A program made the translations under genes and the position numbers. The notes beneath the pieces were generated by a model that searched no databases, had not been told where the DNA came from, and saw nothing but the letters and a program-made list of their open reading frames with translations. 52,067 bases of DNA from DASVRA01 sp036388855 (GTDB lineage: Bacteria; Pseudomonadota; Alphaproteobacteria; Caulobacterales; Caulobacteraceae), in the NCBI GenBank assembly GCA_036388855.1, contig DASVRA010000016.1, forward strand, positions 1-52,067, read 5' to 3'. Numbering within the stretch: the first letter of the stretch is position 1; each line of letters begins with the position of its first letter. Below, one piece after another: positions 7,645 through 16,180 of this stretch.

Positions 7645-8714
7645 CAACCCTGCGCCGGGACCTGGATCACGCCCCGGCGGATCTGGTCGAGTTCGATCGA
7701 CTCGAACAGGGCCTGGAAGTTGCCGTTGCCGAAGCCTTCGTTGCCCTTCCTCTGGATGATCTCGAAGAAGATAGGCCCGCACAGGTTCTCGGTGAAGATC
7801 TGCAGCAGGATGCCTTCCTCCTCCACATCGCCGTCGATCAGGATGCGGTTCTTCCTCAGGCGCTCGATGTCCTCGCCGTGGCCCGGCACCCGCTTGTCCA
7901 CCAGCTCGTAATAGGTCTCGATAGTGTCCTGCAGCGCCACGCCGCGCGCCCGCAGCTTTTCCACCGTCTCGTAGATGTTGTCGGTGGTGAGCGCGAGGTG
8001 CTGGATGCCCTCTCCCTTGTACTCGTTGATGAATTCCTCGATCTGCGAGTGCTCGTCCTGGCTCTCGTTCAGCGGGATGCGGATCATGCGGTCGGGGGCG
8101 ATCATGGCCTGGCTGAACAGGCCGGTCGCCTGGCCCTTGATGTCGAAATACTTCTGCTCCTCAAAGTTAAACACGCGGCTATAGAAGTCGGACCAGGTGT
8201 GCATCTGGCCTCGGCGGACGTTGTGGGTCAGGTGGTCGAGCAGGTCGAGCCCGACGCTGTTCCTCGCCTCCGCCTCGTCGGCGCCGGGGATTTTGTCCCA
8301 GCCGTCGTAGAGCGAGCCGCGCTCGCCGTAGCGGTCGACCAGATAGAGCAGCGAACCGCCGATTCCCTGCAGCACATGGGCGTCTTCGAAGGTGCTCGAG
8401 GAGGCGTCAGCCGGCTGCGCGCCGCGCTCCAGGGCGAGTTCGTAGGCGCGCCGGGCGTCCTTCACCCGGAAGGCCATGCCATTGGCCGATGGCCCGTGGG
8501 CGGAGCGGAACTCGGCCGCCTGTCCCGAGCCCTCCGAGTTGATCAGCAGGTTGATCCGCCCCTGCTTGTAGCGGACCACATCCTTGGACGAATGACGCTG
8601 GCAGGCGGTGAAGCCCAGCTGCTCGAACTGGCGGACCAGCACCTGGGGGTCGGGCGCGGTGAACTCGACGAACTCGAATCCGTCGACGCCCAGCGGGTTT
8701 TCGGTTGCGGTCAT
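7644..8714 (-). CDS. hppD: 4-hydroxyphenylpyruvate dioxygenase
   Basis: A 356-residue enzyme converting 4-hydroxyphenylpyruvate to homogentisate. Its two vicinal-oxygen-chelate domains keep all three iron ligands: His in LLDHLTHNVRRGQM, His in GIQHLALTT, and Glu in FFEIIQRKG. ATG 8714 follows CGGAGACC and begins the conserved GVDGFEFVEFTAP region. The frame extends upstream to 8885 without similarity. It is the first gene of the catabolic operon; the 88-bp gap to the divergent Rieske gene should hold the promoter. Confidence 0.96.
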   Translation of the reverse strand: MTATENPLGVDGFEFVEFTAPDPQVLVRQFEQLGFTACQRHSSKDVVRYKQGRINLLINSEGSGQAAEFRSAHGPSANGMAFRVKDARRAYELALERGAQPADASSSTFEDAHVLQGIGGSLLYLVDRYGERGSLYDGWDKIPGADEAEARNSVGLDLLDHLTHNVRRGQMHTWSDFYSRVFNFEEQKYFDIKGQATGLFSQAMIAPDRMIRIPLNESQDEHSQIEEFINEYKGEGIQHLALTTDNIYETVEKLRARGVALQDTIETYYELVDKRVPGHGEDIERLRKNRILIDGDVEEEGILLQIFTENLCGPIFFEIIQRKGNEGFGNGNFQALFESIELDQIRRGVIQVPAQG

Positions 8715-8802
8715 GGCCGGTCTCCGGAAAAGCGCACGTCGTGTTAGTCCCAACCTCCGCCGTTGCCAATGCAAGCCGCCGCCGGCGTCATGAGCTGAAG
8801 CC

Positions 8803-9213
8803 GTGAACAGCGCACGAGTCTGGGAGACGCCCTCCGGGGTGCGCCTATGCCCGCTGGAGCTGCTGGCGGACCTGGGCGCGCGCAACTTCGTGCTCCAGAT
8901 CGGCGAGGCCTACTTCCACGGCTTCGTGGTGCGGCGGGGAGGGGAAGTCCGCGGCTACGTCGACCGTTGTCCCCACGCCGGGATGCCGCTGGCCCAGCAG
9001 CTCGACCAGTACCTGACGCCGGACGGGGCGCTGATCGCCTGCTCCTGGCACGGCGCCCTGTTCGAGCCCCTCACCGGCGCCTGCGTCGGCGGACCGTGCA
9101 TGGGCGCCCGGCTGACGCCTTGGCCGGTGAGGGTGGTGGAGGGGTGGGTGGAGACTGCCGCAGGCGATTTGAGTGGGGGAGACGCAGGCTCGGGAGCGAA
9201 GGCTGTGCCTTAG
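8803..9213 (+). CDS. Rieske [2Fe-2S] protein
   Basis: A 136-residue small Rieske protein with a GTG start. The cluster ligands are Cys/His in CPHAGMPL (about residues 56-63) and CSWHGALF (about 79-86), the spacing of a soluble ferredoxin-type Rieske domain. There is no signal peptide or membrane helix. A conserved Gly-rich GACVGGPCMG follows. It is divergent from hppD and may share its control region, so a role in aromatic-ring metabolism is plausible but not shown. Confidence 0.85.
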   Translation: MNSARVWETPSGVRLCPLELLADLGARNFVLQIGEAYFHGFVVRRGGEVRGYVDRCPHAGMPLAQQLDQYLTPDGALIACSWHGALFEPLTGACVGGPCMGARLTPWPVRVVEGWVETAAGDLSGGDAGSGAKAVP

Positions 9214-9291
9214 GGCGGCATTCAGCCTTGGGCGCTCCTATTTGTCCGGCTCCGCCGTTCGGCGCCTTTTCCACATCGTACGTCAGCACTC

Positions 9292-11097
9292 ATGCCGCGC
9301 CCTGACCGCCGCCAGTTCCTCAGCGCCGCCGCCGGCCTGGCTTCCGCCGGGCTCCTCCCCGCCTGGGCAAGAAGCGCGGGCGCCAAGGAGCCCGCCGCGC
9401 CGGTTCTGAGGGGGCCGGATGTGGCCCTGACGGTCGGTCACGCCCACTGGTCGGTGGACGGCCGCGCCGGCCACGCGGTGGCGATCAACGGGACCGTCCC
9501 GGCGCCGCTGATCCGGCTGAAGGAGGGGCAGGACGTGCGCCTTTCGGTCAGAAACCGGCTGGGGGAGGACACTTCCATCCACTGGCACGGGCTGCTCGTG
9601 CCGTTCCAGATGGACGGGGTGCCCGGCGTCAGCTTCCCCGGCATCCGGCCGGGCCAGACCTTCGTCTACGAGTTCCCGGTGATCCAGAGCGGCACCTACT
9701 GGTACCACAGCCACTCGGGCCTGCAGGAGCAGGAGGGGCACTACGGGCCGCTCGTCATCGATCCCAAGGGCGCGGGTCCGGTCGGTTACGACCGCGAGCA
9801 CGTGGTGATGCTGTCGGACTGGAGCTTCATGCACCCGCACCAGATCTTCAGGCGGCTGAAGCAGGAGGGGGGCTTCTTCAACCGGCGGCGGCAGACGGTG
9901 GCCGGCCTGCTGCGGGGCGAGGACCAGACGCTGCGCGAGCGGGTCGAGTGGGCCAAGATGGTGATGGACCCCACCGACATCTCCGACGTCACCGGGGCGG
10001 CCTATACCTACCTGATCAACGGCCACGGGCCGCGCGACAACTGGACCGGCGTGTTCGCGCCGGGCGAGCGGGTGCTGCTGCGCTTCATCAACGCGGGCGC
10101 GCAGACGATCTTCAACGTGCGCATCCCCGAGCTGGAGATGACCGTGGTGGCCGCCGACGGGCAGTACGTGCGCCCGGTCGCGGTGGACGAGTTCCAGATC
10201 GGCAACGCCGAGACCTACGACGTGATCGTGCGGCCGAAGGACCGGGCCTACACCCTGGTGGCGGAGGCGGTGGACCGCTCGGGCATGGGGCGCGCGACCC
10301 TGGCCCCCCGGCCGGGGATGACGGCTCCGGTCCCGCCGCTGCGCAAGCGGCCGCTGGCGACCATGCGGGACATGGGCATGGATATGAGCGGCCACGCTGC
10401 GTCCCCGCCGAACGCGGCGGGTCACGCGGGCATGGACCATTCAGGCATGAGCCACGCGGCTCCCGAGGCTGCCGCCGTTCCCGGCATGGCGCCGCCGCTG
10501 CCGCGGGGCTCGGACGTGATGGGCGAGATGGATGGGATGGACATGTCCATGCTCAACCCCGCCAACGCCCCGCAGGTGAAGATGGGGCCGGGCGTGCAGA
10601 TGATCGCGCCCATGCCGGTGGACCGCACAGGTGAGCCGGGGCAGGGGCTGGAGAGCGTCGGGCACAGAGTGCTGGTCTACAGGGACCTCGTCGCTCTTCA
10701 TCCTAACCCCGACCCGAGGGCGCCGACGCGCAAGCTGGAGATCCGGCTGACCGGGAACATGGAGCGGTTCATCTGGGGCTTCGACGGGCGCAAGTTCAGC
10801 GACAAGCCGGCGCCCTACAGCTTGCGCAAGGGCGAGCGCGTGCGGGTCACCCTGGTCAACGACACCATGATGACCCACCCGATCCACCTGCACGGCCACT
10901 ATTTCGAGCTGGCGCACAGGGACGGGGCCGACAAGCCGCGCAAGCACACGGTCAACGTGCTGCCGGGGGGCAAGGTGAGCTTCGACGTCACCGCCGAGCC
11001 CGGCGACTGGGCCTTCCACTGCCACATGATGTACCACATGCACGCGGGCATGTTTCAGGTGTTCGCCGTGCGGCCCTTCGAGGGAGAGGCGGCGTGA
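9292..11097 (+). CDS. copA: Copper-resistance multicopper oxidase CopA
   Basis: A 601-residue CopA-type multicopper oxidase. A twin-arginine signal (DRRQFLSAAAGLASAGLLP) predicts folded export to the periplasm. The copper ligands are in SIHWHG, YWYHSHSG, HPIHLHGHYFE and WAFHCHMMYHMHAGM. A Met/His-rich insert at about residues 360-430 (GMDMSGH, MDHSGMSH, GEMDGMDMSM) is typical of CopA and binds Cu(I). The enzyme probably oxidises Cu(I) to the less toxic Cu(II). The stop overlaps the copB start as GTGA. No cop regulator is seen nearby. Confidence 0.95.
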   Translation: MPRPDRRQFLSAAAGLASAGLLPAWARSAGAKEPAAPVLRGPDVALTVGHAHWSVDGRAGHAVAINGTVPAPLIRLKEGQDVRLSVRNRLGEDTSIHWHGLLVPFQMDGVPGVSFPGIRPGQTFVYEFPVIQSGTYWYHSHSGLQEQEGHYGPLVIDPKGAGPVGYDREHVVMLSDWSFMHPHQIFRRLKQEGGFFNRRRQTVAGLLRGEDQTLRERVEWAKMVMDPTDISDVTGAAYTYLINGHGPRDNWTGVFAPGERVLLRFINAGAQTIFNVRIPELEMTVVAADGQYVRPVAVDEFQIGNAETYDVIVRPKDRAYTLVAEAVDRSGMGRATLAPRPGMTAPVPPLRKRPLATMRDMGMDMSGHAASPPNAAGHAGMDHSGMSHAAPEAAAVPGMAPPLPRGSDVMGEMDGMDMSMLNPANAPQVKMGPGVQMIAPMPVDRTGEPGQGLESVGHRVLVYRDLVALHPNPDPRAPTRKLEIRLTGNMERFIWGFDGRKFSDKPAPYSLRKGERVRVTLVNDTMMTHPIHLHGHYFELAHRDGADKPRKHTVNVLPGGKVSFDVTAEPGDWAFHCHMMYHMHAGMFQVFAVRPFEGEAA

Positions 11098-12026
11098 TCG
11101 GCCGCGTCCTGGCCGTGCTGGCGCCGCTGGCGCTGGCGCTGCCCACTCATGCCCAGCACGGCCATGGCGCGCCGCAGCCCGCGCCCGACCCGCATGCGGG
11201 GCACGTCATGCCTGCTCAGCCGCCTGTCCGGGCGCCCACGGCGGACCCTCACGCCGGCCACCACGGAACGCAGATCCCCCCGCCCAGTGCTGAAATCCCG
11301 GACACGCCGCCTCCGCCGCCGCCGGCCGACCGTGCGGCGGATCGCTTCTTTGATCAGGCCGAAATGGACAGGGCTGTCGCCCAGCTGCGGCGCGAGCACG
11401 GGGGGATGGGCGTCTCCAAGGTGATGCTGAACCTGGCCGAGTATCAGGCGGGGGACGGCGGCCGCTACCGCTGGGACGCAGAGGCCTGGTTCGGTGGCGA
11501 CTACAACCGGCTGGTGCTGAAGAGCGAAGGGGAGGGCGGAGGGGAGCTCGAGAGCGCGGAGGTTCAGGCGCTGTTTTCCCGCGCGGTCAGCCGGTACTTC
11601 GACCTGCAGGCGGGGGTCCGCCAGGACTTCGGTCCGTCGCCCCGGCGGACCTATGTGGCGGTGGGGGCGGAGGGGCTGTTCCCCTACTGGTTCGAGGTCG
11701 AGGGCGCCCTGTTCCTGTCGCACGAGGGGGAGCTGTTCGCGCGGGCGCAGGGTTCCTACGATCTGCGCCTGACCCAGAGGCTGATCCTGCAGCCGCGCGC
11801 GGAGCTGAACTTCGCCGCCCAGGAGACGCCGGAACTGGGCCTGGGCTCGGGGTTGACCAATGCGGAGCTGGGCCTGCGGCTGCGCTACGAGGTTCGGCGG
11901 GAGTTCGGACCTTATGTCGGGGTGTCGTGGGACCGGAAGGTGGGCCGGACGGCGGATTTCGCCAGGATCGAAGGTGAAGATCCTAGCGAGCGCAGCATCG
12001 TGTTCGGGGTGAGGGCCTGGTTCTGA
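11094..12026 (+). CDS. copB: Copper-resistance outer-membrane protein CopB
   Basis: A 310-residue CopB. The N-terminal signal peptide (IGRVLAVLAPLALALPTHA) is followed by a His/Pro-rich metal-binding tract at about residues 21-60 (QHGHGAPQ, DPHAGHVMP, DPHAGHHG). The rest is the β-barrel core with VSKVMLNLAEYQ, the RYRWDAEAWFGGDYN signature and a terminal strand ending in Phe (VFGVRAWF). GTG start, coupled to copA. It likely binds or passes copper at the outer membrane. Confidence 0.94.
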   Translation: MIGRVLAVLAPLALALPTHAQHGHGAPQPAPDPHAGHVMPAQPPVRAPTADPHAGHHGTQIPPPSAEIPDTPPPPPPADRAADRFFDQAEMDRAVAQLRREHGGMGVSKVMLNLAEYQAGDGGRYRWDAEAWFGGDYNRLVLKSEGEGGGELESAEVQALFSRAVSRYFDLQAGVRQDFGPSPRRTYVAVGAEGLFPYWFEVEGALFLSHEGELFARAQGSYDLRLTQRLILQPRAELNFAAQETPELGLGSGLTNAELGLRLRYEVRREFGPYVGVSWDRKVGRTADFARIEGEDPSERSIVFGVRAWF

Positions 12027-12030
12027 GGCG

Positions 12031-12549
12031 TCAGCAACTCGGCGAAGGAGCGCCGTAGCGGGTCACGATGACCCGCGGCGCCTTGCCGGTCAGGCGCAGC
12101 ACGATCATCCGGTCGTACTCGCAGTCGGACATCGGCTCGACCCGCTCAAACCCGAGCGCCTTGGCGATCGCCGGGATAGTGTTGCTGTGGCCGACCACCA
12201 GGACAACGGCCTGGGCGCCCTCCCGGCGGATCTGATCGGCCACCAGCTGGGAGTGCCCCTCGGCGGCGGCGCCAAGGCCCACCTGGCGCGCCGGAACGCC
12301 TTGCCCCTTTTCAAGGACGGCCGCGGTCTGGATGGTCCGCTGCAGTGGGCTGGTCAGGATGAGGTCGACACCGGCCCCCTCGAGGCTTTGCGCCAAGGCG
12401 CGGGCGCGGGCCACGCCGGCGTCGGTCAGCGGCGGATCGGCCACGGGTTGCGCCGCCTTTTCCGCATGGCGCACCAGGACCACCGTCTGGGCGTGCGCCA
12501 CCGCGCCGAGGGCGATCCAGGCACAGGCTGTCAGGAGGAAACGGGCCAT
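12031..12549 (-). CDS. Exported histidine-phosphatase (phosphoglycerate mutase-like) protein
   Basis: A 172-residue protein. A signal peptide (MARFLLTACAWIALGAVAHAQ) leads into a histidine phosphatase fold: VVLVRHAEKA carries the RHG-type catalytic His (here RHA), followed by LTSPLQRTIQTA with the second Arg and VVLVVGHSNTIP with the second catalytic His. Exact substrate unknown. The start lies only 14 nt after the 3' end of tRNA-Asn on the same strand with no Shine-Dalgarno, so the mRNA may begin by tRNA processing. The stop lies 4 nt from that of convergent copB. Confidence 0.87.
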   Translation of the reverse strand: MARFLLTACAWIALGAVAHAQTVVLVRHAEKAAQPVADPPLTDAGVARARALAQSLEGAGVDLILTSPLQRTIQTAAVLEKGQGVPARQVGLGAAAEGHSQLVADQIRREGAQAVVLVVGHSNTIPAIAKALGFERVEPMSDCEYDRMIVLRLTGKAPRVIVTRYGAPSPSC

Positions 12550-12563
12550 GCCGTGCAGGGGAA

Positions 12564-12638
12564 TGGCTCCGCGGGTAGGATTCGAACCTACGACCCGCCG
12601 GTTAACAGCCGGCTGCTCTACCACTGAGCTACCGCGGA
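12564..12638 (-). tRNA. tRNA-Asn (GTT)
   Basis: Read on the minus strand, this is a 75-nt cloverleaf. The acceptor TCCGCGG pairs with CCGCGGA, the D arm is TAGCTCAGTGGTAGAGCA, the anticodon loop CTGTTAA carries GTT, the T arm has GGTTCGAATCC, and CCA is encoded at 12566-12564. Confidence 0.97.
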
Positions 12639-12714
12639 ACAGGGGGCTCGGGAGGGGGCGATATACGGTGCGGGGGCGGGCAGGGCAAGCCGAAGGGAAG
12701 CCCTGAGGGTGCGC

Positions 12715-12742
12715 AAAAAAAGAGCCCGGCCGGGGCCGGGCT
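12715..12742 (-). terminator. Terminator downstream of the DNA ligase gene
   Basis: On the minus strand AGCCCGGCC (12742-12734) pairs with GGCCGGGCT (12731-12723), followed by a T run at 12721-12715. It lies about 75 nt after the ligase stop and points the same way. It also separates the ligase from the tRNA-Asn transcript. Confidence 0.85.
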
Positions 12743-12816
12743 GAAATCGAGTTGGTGATGGTGGGGTGTCTTCAGGGAAGACACCGTTAACCTGAACGGC
12801 GTTGGTTAAGGGCGGG

Positions 12817-13824
12817 TTAAGAGGCATTGACGATTTGCTGCACCAGGGCGGGGCGAGCCTCCTGCTGGAGCTGCTCGAAGGTGCACTGGCGCGGGGCCTT
12901 GTCGGGGCGCCAGCGGAGCAGCTTGGTTCCGTGGCGGAACCTGTGGCCGGTGACGTGGTCGTAGCGGACCTCGACGACCAGTCCGGCGCGCAGCGGCTTC
13001 CAGTCGGTGGAGCGCTCGTTGGACCAGCGGCTGGGGCCGCCGGGCGAGTCGCCGGTGAAGCCGGGGGGTTCGACGTGCTCTTCCAGAAGGCGGGTGAGGG
13101 CGGGACGTTCGGCGTTGGAGATGGTCGAAGTGAAGCCGACGTGGTGGAGCAGGCCCTGGTCATCGTGCAGGCCCAGTAGGAGGGAGCCGACCTCGCGGCG
13201 GTCCTGGAGGTAGCGGAAACCGCCGACGGCGCAGTCGGCGCTGCGCAGGAGCTTGACCTTGAGCATCGCGCGTTCGCCGGGGAGGTAGGGGCCGTCGAGG
13301 CGCTTGGCGACGACGCCGTCCAGCGCGCCGCCGGCGCGGGAGAGCCATCCCTGCGCTTCCTCGGGGGAGCGGGTGTGGGGGGTCAGGCGCAGCGAAGGCG
13401 CGCGGGGGGCGAGGGCGGCGTAGAGGGTTTCGAGTTCGGTGCGGCGGGTGGTCAGGGGCTCGCCCAGCAGGGTGCGGCCGTCGGGCGCGGCCAGGATGTC
13501 GAACAGGATCAGGATGGAAGGGGACTGCGCGGCGAGCTTGCGGATGCGGGAATCGGCGGGGTGGAGGCGCAGCTGCAGGGCGTCGAAGCTTAAGGAGTCG
13601 CCGGCGGGGATGGCGAGTTCGCCGTCGAGGACGAAGCGGCCCTGAGGGAGGGCGGCGAGCGCGGCGACCATCTCGGGGAAGTAGCGGCCGAGCGGCTTGC
13701 CGGACTTGGCGCGCAGGTCGACCTCGCCGCCGGAGCGGAAGGCCAGGCAGCGGAAGCCGTCCCACTTGGGCTCGAACTGCCAGCCGGGCTCGGCGGGCAG
13801 GGCGTCGACCGCCTTGGCCTCCAT
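12817..13824 (-). CDS. ATP-dependent DNA ligase (LigC/LigD ligase-domain type)
   Basis: A 335-residue ligase that seals nicks with ATP. The adenylation domain has the nucleophile Lys in EPKWDGFR (about residue 20), RFVLDGELAI, ILILFDILA, DGVVAKR and MLKVKLLR. An OB-fold domain begins near VGGFRYLQDR and ends with HGTKLLRWRPDKAP. There is no polymerase or phosphoesterase domain, unlike full LigD, and no ku gene in the window. I use the ATG at 13824. Family members usually start about ten residues earlier, and GGAGG sits 8 nt before an in-frame CTG at 13863, so the real start may be there. Confidence 0.88.
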   Translation of the reverse strand: MEAKAVDALPAEPGWQFEPKWDGFRCLAFRSGGEVDLRAKSGKPLGRYFPEMVAALAALPQGRFVLDGELAIPAGDSLSFDALQLRLHPADSRIRKLAAQSPSILILFDILAAPDGRTLLGEPLTTRRTELETLYAALAPRAPSLRLTPHTRSPEEAQGWLSRAGGALDGVVAKRLDGPYLPGERAMLKVKLLRSADCAVGGFRYLQDRREVGSLLLGLHDDQGLLHHVGFTSTISNAERPALTRLLEEHVEPPGFTGDSPGGPSRWSNERSTDWKPLRAGLVVEVRYDHVTGHRFRHGTKLLRWRPDKAPRQCTFEQLQQEARPALVQQIVNAS

Positions 13825-14094
13825 CGGGGCGGTGTCAAGCGGGAGAGGGAAGGGGGCGGTCAGGCGGCGAGCCTCCGGGCCAGAGCGGCCGCATGGGGCG
13901 AAAAAGCGTTTGGATCGTCCAACTCGCCCGAGCCTCCGGCCTGCGAAATTCCGTCCCAGATCGTCTAATTCATCCGGTGGGCTGGGGTTGCGGCCGCGCG
14001 GGAGTTCCAAACCCGGAGAGGTGCTGGGCTTGCCCACGTTCGGCGAACGCGGCTACGGTCACGGCGGCCGGTTCGGCCGACAGGGGGGCTTTCC

Positions 14095-15054
14095 ATGGCT
14101 AGCATGAAGAATACTTGCGCGCGGCTGTTGGCTGGGATCGCGGTTGCGGCGGCGTTCGGCGGCGGGGCGGCGCGGGCGCAGAGCTTTCCGGTGCAGATGG
14201 CCAAGCACCAGAGCTCCTACTTCAAGGGGGTGGGGCCGGTGGTGCTGCCGACCTACCACGTGACCTTCATCGTCTCGCACCAAGCCACGGCGGTGGGCGG
14301 CATCGGCGCGCGGGCGCGGATGACCAAGGTGCTGAGCGGGGTGGACGAGGCGACGCTGCGGCGGCTGACCGACGAGGCGCACGCGGACCTGAAGGCGCAG
14401 TTCGCCGCCGCCGGCTATACGGTGGCGGGCGACGAGCAGGCGCGGGCGATGGTGGCGGCGGCCGCGATCCCGGCGCTGCCGGGGAACGTGGAGATGGTCA
14501 GCGGCGAGGGCGGGATCACCGTCAACAAGAGCGTGCGCGACGGTTACGTCACCATGGGGCCGAGCTCGGCGCCGGCCTTGGCGCCCTACAAGTACGGGGC
14601 GAACTACCTGGGGCAGATCGGGTTCAACAACCGGCTGGCCAAGGGGCAGCCGAAGGACACGCTGGCGGTGCTGCCGCACCTGGTGGTGGACTTCGCCAAT
14701 ATGGAGGCGGGGACGGGCTCGCGCTTCGGGGGCAGGGCGACGGCGACCGTGGGCGGGGACGTGGCGTTCAGCATCCGGGGCGTGGCGTCGAACGTGACGG
14801 TGGTGAAGGTGCTGGATCGCGACCGGATGTTCCCGGCCTCGATCCGGCCCGAGCGGGACTATGGCGTGGCCACGCCGTTCGCCACCCAGCAGGCGGGCGG
14901 TGCGGCGGTGCGGCCGCTGTCGATCGCGGGCAATTCCGTGACGCGGGGGGACGCGGTGGTGGTGGACCTGCCGGCCTGGGAGAACCTCGTGCGGGCGGCG
15001 TACAAGAGCTACAACGCCGCGATCGTGGCGGCGGTGGTCAAGGGACGCGGGTAA
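14095..15054 (+). CDS. Exported protein of unknown function
   Basis: A 319-residue protein with a signal peptide (residues 1-28, ending GGGAARAQ) and a mature part rich in β-strands (VLPTYHVTFIVSHQA; LPHLVVDFANMEAG; ATATVGGDVAFSI). GGGGGG precedes the ATG at 14095; a second ATG at 14104 is possible. I do not recognise a domain family. Codon use matches its neighbours. It converges with purM. A periplasmic or surface location is likely from the signal peptide; no function is proposed. Confidence 0.75.
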   Translation: MASMKNTCARLLAGIAVAAAFGGGAARAQSFPVQMAKHQSSYFKGVGPVVLPTYHVTFIVSHQATAVGGIGARARMTKVLSGVDEATLRRLTDEAHADLKAQFAAAGYTVAGDEQARAMVAAAAIPALPGNVEMVSGEGGITVNKSVRDGYVTMGPSSAPALAPYKYGANYLGQIGFNNRLAKGQPKDTLAVLPHLVVDFANMEAGTGSRFGGRATATVGGDVAFSIRGVASNVTVVKVLDRDRMFPASIRPERDYGVATPFATQQAGGAAVRPLSIAGNSVTRGDAVVVDLPAWENLVRAAYKSYNAAIVAAVVKGRG

Positions 15055-15079
15055 GTCGAACGCTGCCTCGCGCAAAGGA

Positions 15080-16108
15080 TTAGCCGGCCGGCTCCAACTG
15101 GCCGCAGACGAACGCCTTTTCCCCGGCGTTCAGCAGCGCGGCCAGCACCGGTTCGGCTTCCCGCGGGCTCACCACGAGGATGAGGCCGAGGCCGCAGTTG
15201 AAGGTGCGACGCATCTCGGCGTCGGCGACGGCGCCCATGTCACGCAGCCACTCGAACACCGGTGGCAGCGGCCAGGCGGTCCAGTCGAAGCGGGGGGTCA
15301 GTCCTGGCGCGATCACCCGGGGCGGGTTCTCGATAAGACCACCGCCGGTGATGTGGGCGCAGGCCTTGATCAGGCCCGCCTTGATCAGCGGCAGCACGGG
15401 TTTGATGTAGATGCGGGTGGGGGCGAGCAACGCCTCGGCCAGCGTCGCCTCGGGCGCGAACGGCGCCGGGGTTTCCCAGTCGAGGCCGGAGATCTCCACG
15501 ATCCGCCGCGCCAGCGAGAAGCCGTTGGAATGCAGTCCGGAGGAGCCCAGCCCGATCAGCAGGTCGCCCGGCCGCTGGCGGCCCAGCCTCGGCAGCACGC
15601 CGGAGCGGTCCACCGCACCCACGGCGAAGCCCGCGAGGTCATAGTCGCCGCCGCCGTACATGCCGGGCATTTCCGCCGTCTCGCCGCCGACCAGCGCGCA
15701 GCCGGCCTGGCGGCAGCCCTCGGCGATGCCGGCGACCACGCGGCGCGCGGTTTCCACCTCGAGCTTGCCGGTGGCGAAATAGTCCAGGAACATCAACGGC
15801 TCCGCGCCCTGGGCAAGCAGGTCGTTGACGCACATCGCGACCAGGTCGACGCCGACGGTGTCGTGGCGGCCGGTGTCGATGGCGATCTTCAGCTTGGTGC
15901 CGACGCCGTCGGTGGTGGTGACCAGCAGGGGGTCGTCGTAGCCGGCCGCCTTGAGGTCGAAGAGAGCGCCGAAGCCGCCGAGGGAGGCCTCGGCGCCGGG
16001 GCGGCGGGTGCTCCTGGCCAGCGGCTTGATCGCCTCGACCAGCGCATTGCCGGCGTCGATGTCCACGCCCGCGTCGGCGTAGGTGAGGCCCGAGCGCCCG
16101 TCGTTCAT
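15080..16108 (-). CDS. purM: Phosphoribosylformylglycinamidine cyclo-ligase (AIR synthetase)
   Basis: A 342-residue PurM, the fifth step of purine synthesis (ATP-dependent ring closure of FGAM to AIR). Landmarks are LTYADAGVDIDAG, LLVTTTDGVGTKLKIA, VGVDLVAMCVNDLLAQGAEP, CALVGGETAEMPGMY, GLHSNGFSLAR and HITGGGLIENPPRV. purN, the usual partner in many alphaproteobacteria, is not next to it here; a convergent secreted protein gene takes that place. RNase D is divergent. Confidence 0.96.
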   Translation of the reverse strand: MNDGRSGLTYADAGVDIDAGNALVEAIKPLARSTRRPGAEASLGGFGALFDLKAAGYDDPLLVTTTDGVGTKLKIAIDTGRHDTVGVDLVAMCVNDLLAQGAEPLMFLDYFATGKLEVETARRVVAGIAEGCRQAGCALVGGETAEMPGMYGGGDYDLAGFAVGAVDRSGVLPRLGRQRPGDLLIGLGSSGLHSNGFSLARRIVEISGLDWETPAPFAPEATLAEALLAPTRIYIKPVLPLIKAGLIKACAHITGGGLIENPPRVIAPGLTPRFDWTAWPLPPVFEWLRDMGAVADAEMRRTFNCGLGLILVVSPREAEPVLAALLNAGEKAFVCGQLEPAG

Positions 16109-16180
16109 AAGAAACCGCTTTCCCTACGCCTGAACGCTCGCGGCCCTTGGCCGGGCGGCGGCGGCGGCTATAGCTAGCCC

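Noticed and set aside
12806..12820. TTAA-N7-TTAA, a CtrA-like binding site
   Set aside because: It fits the consensus but covers the stop codon of the ligase gene, not a promoter; probably chance.
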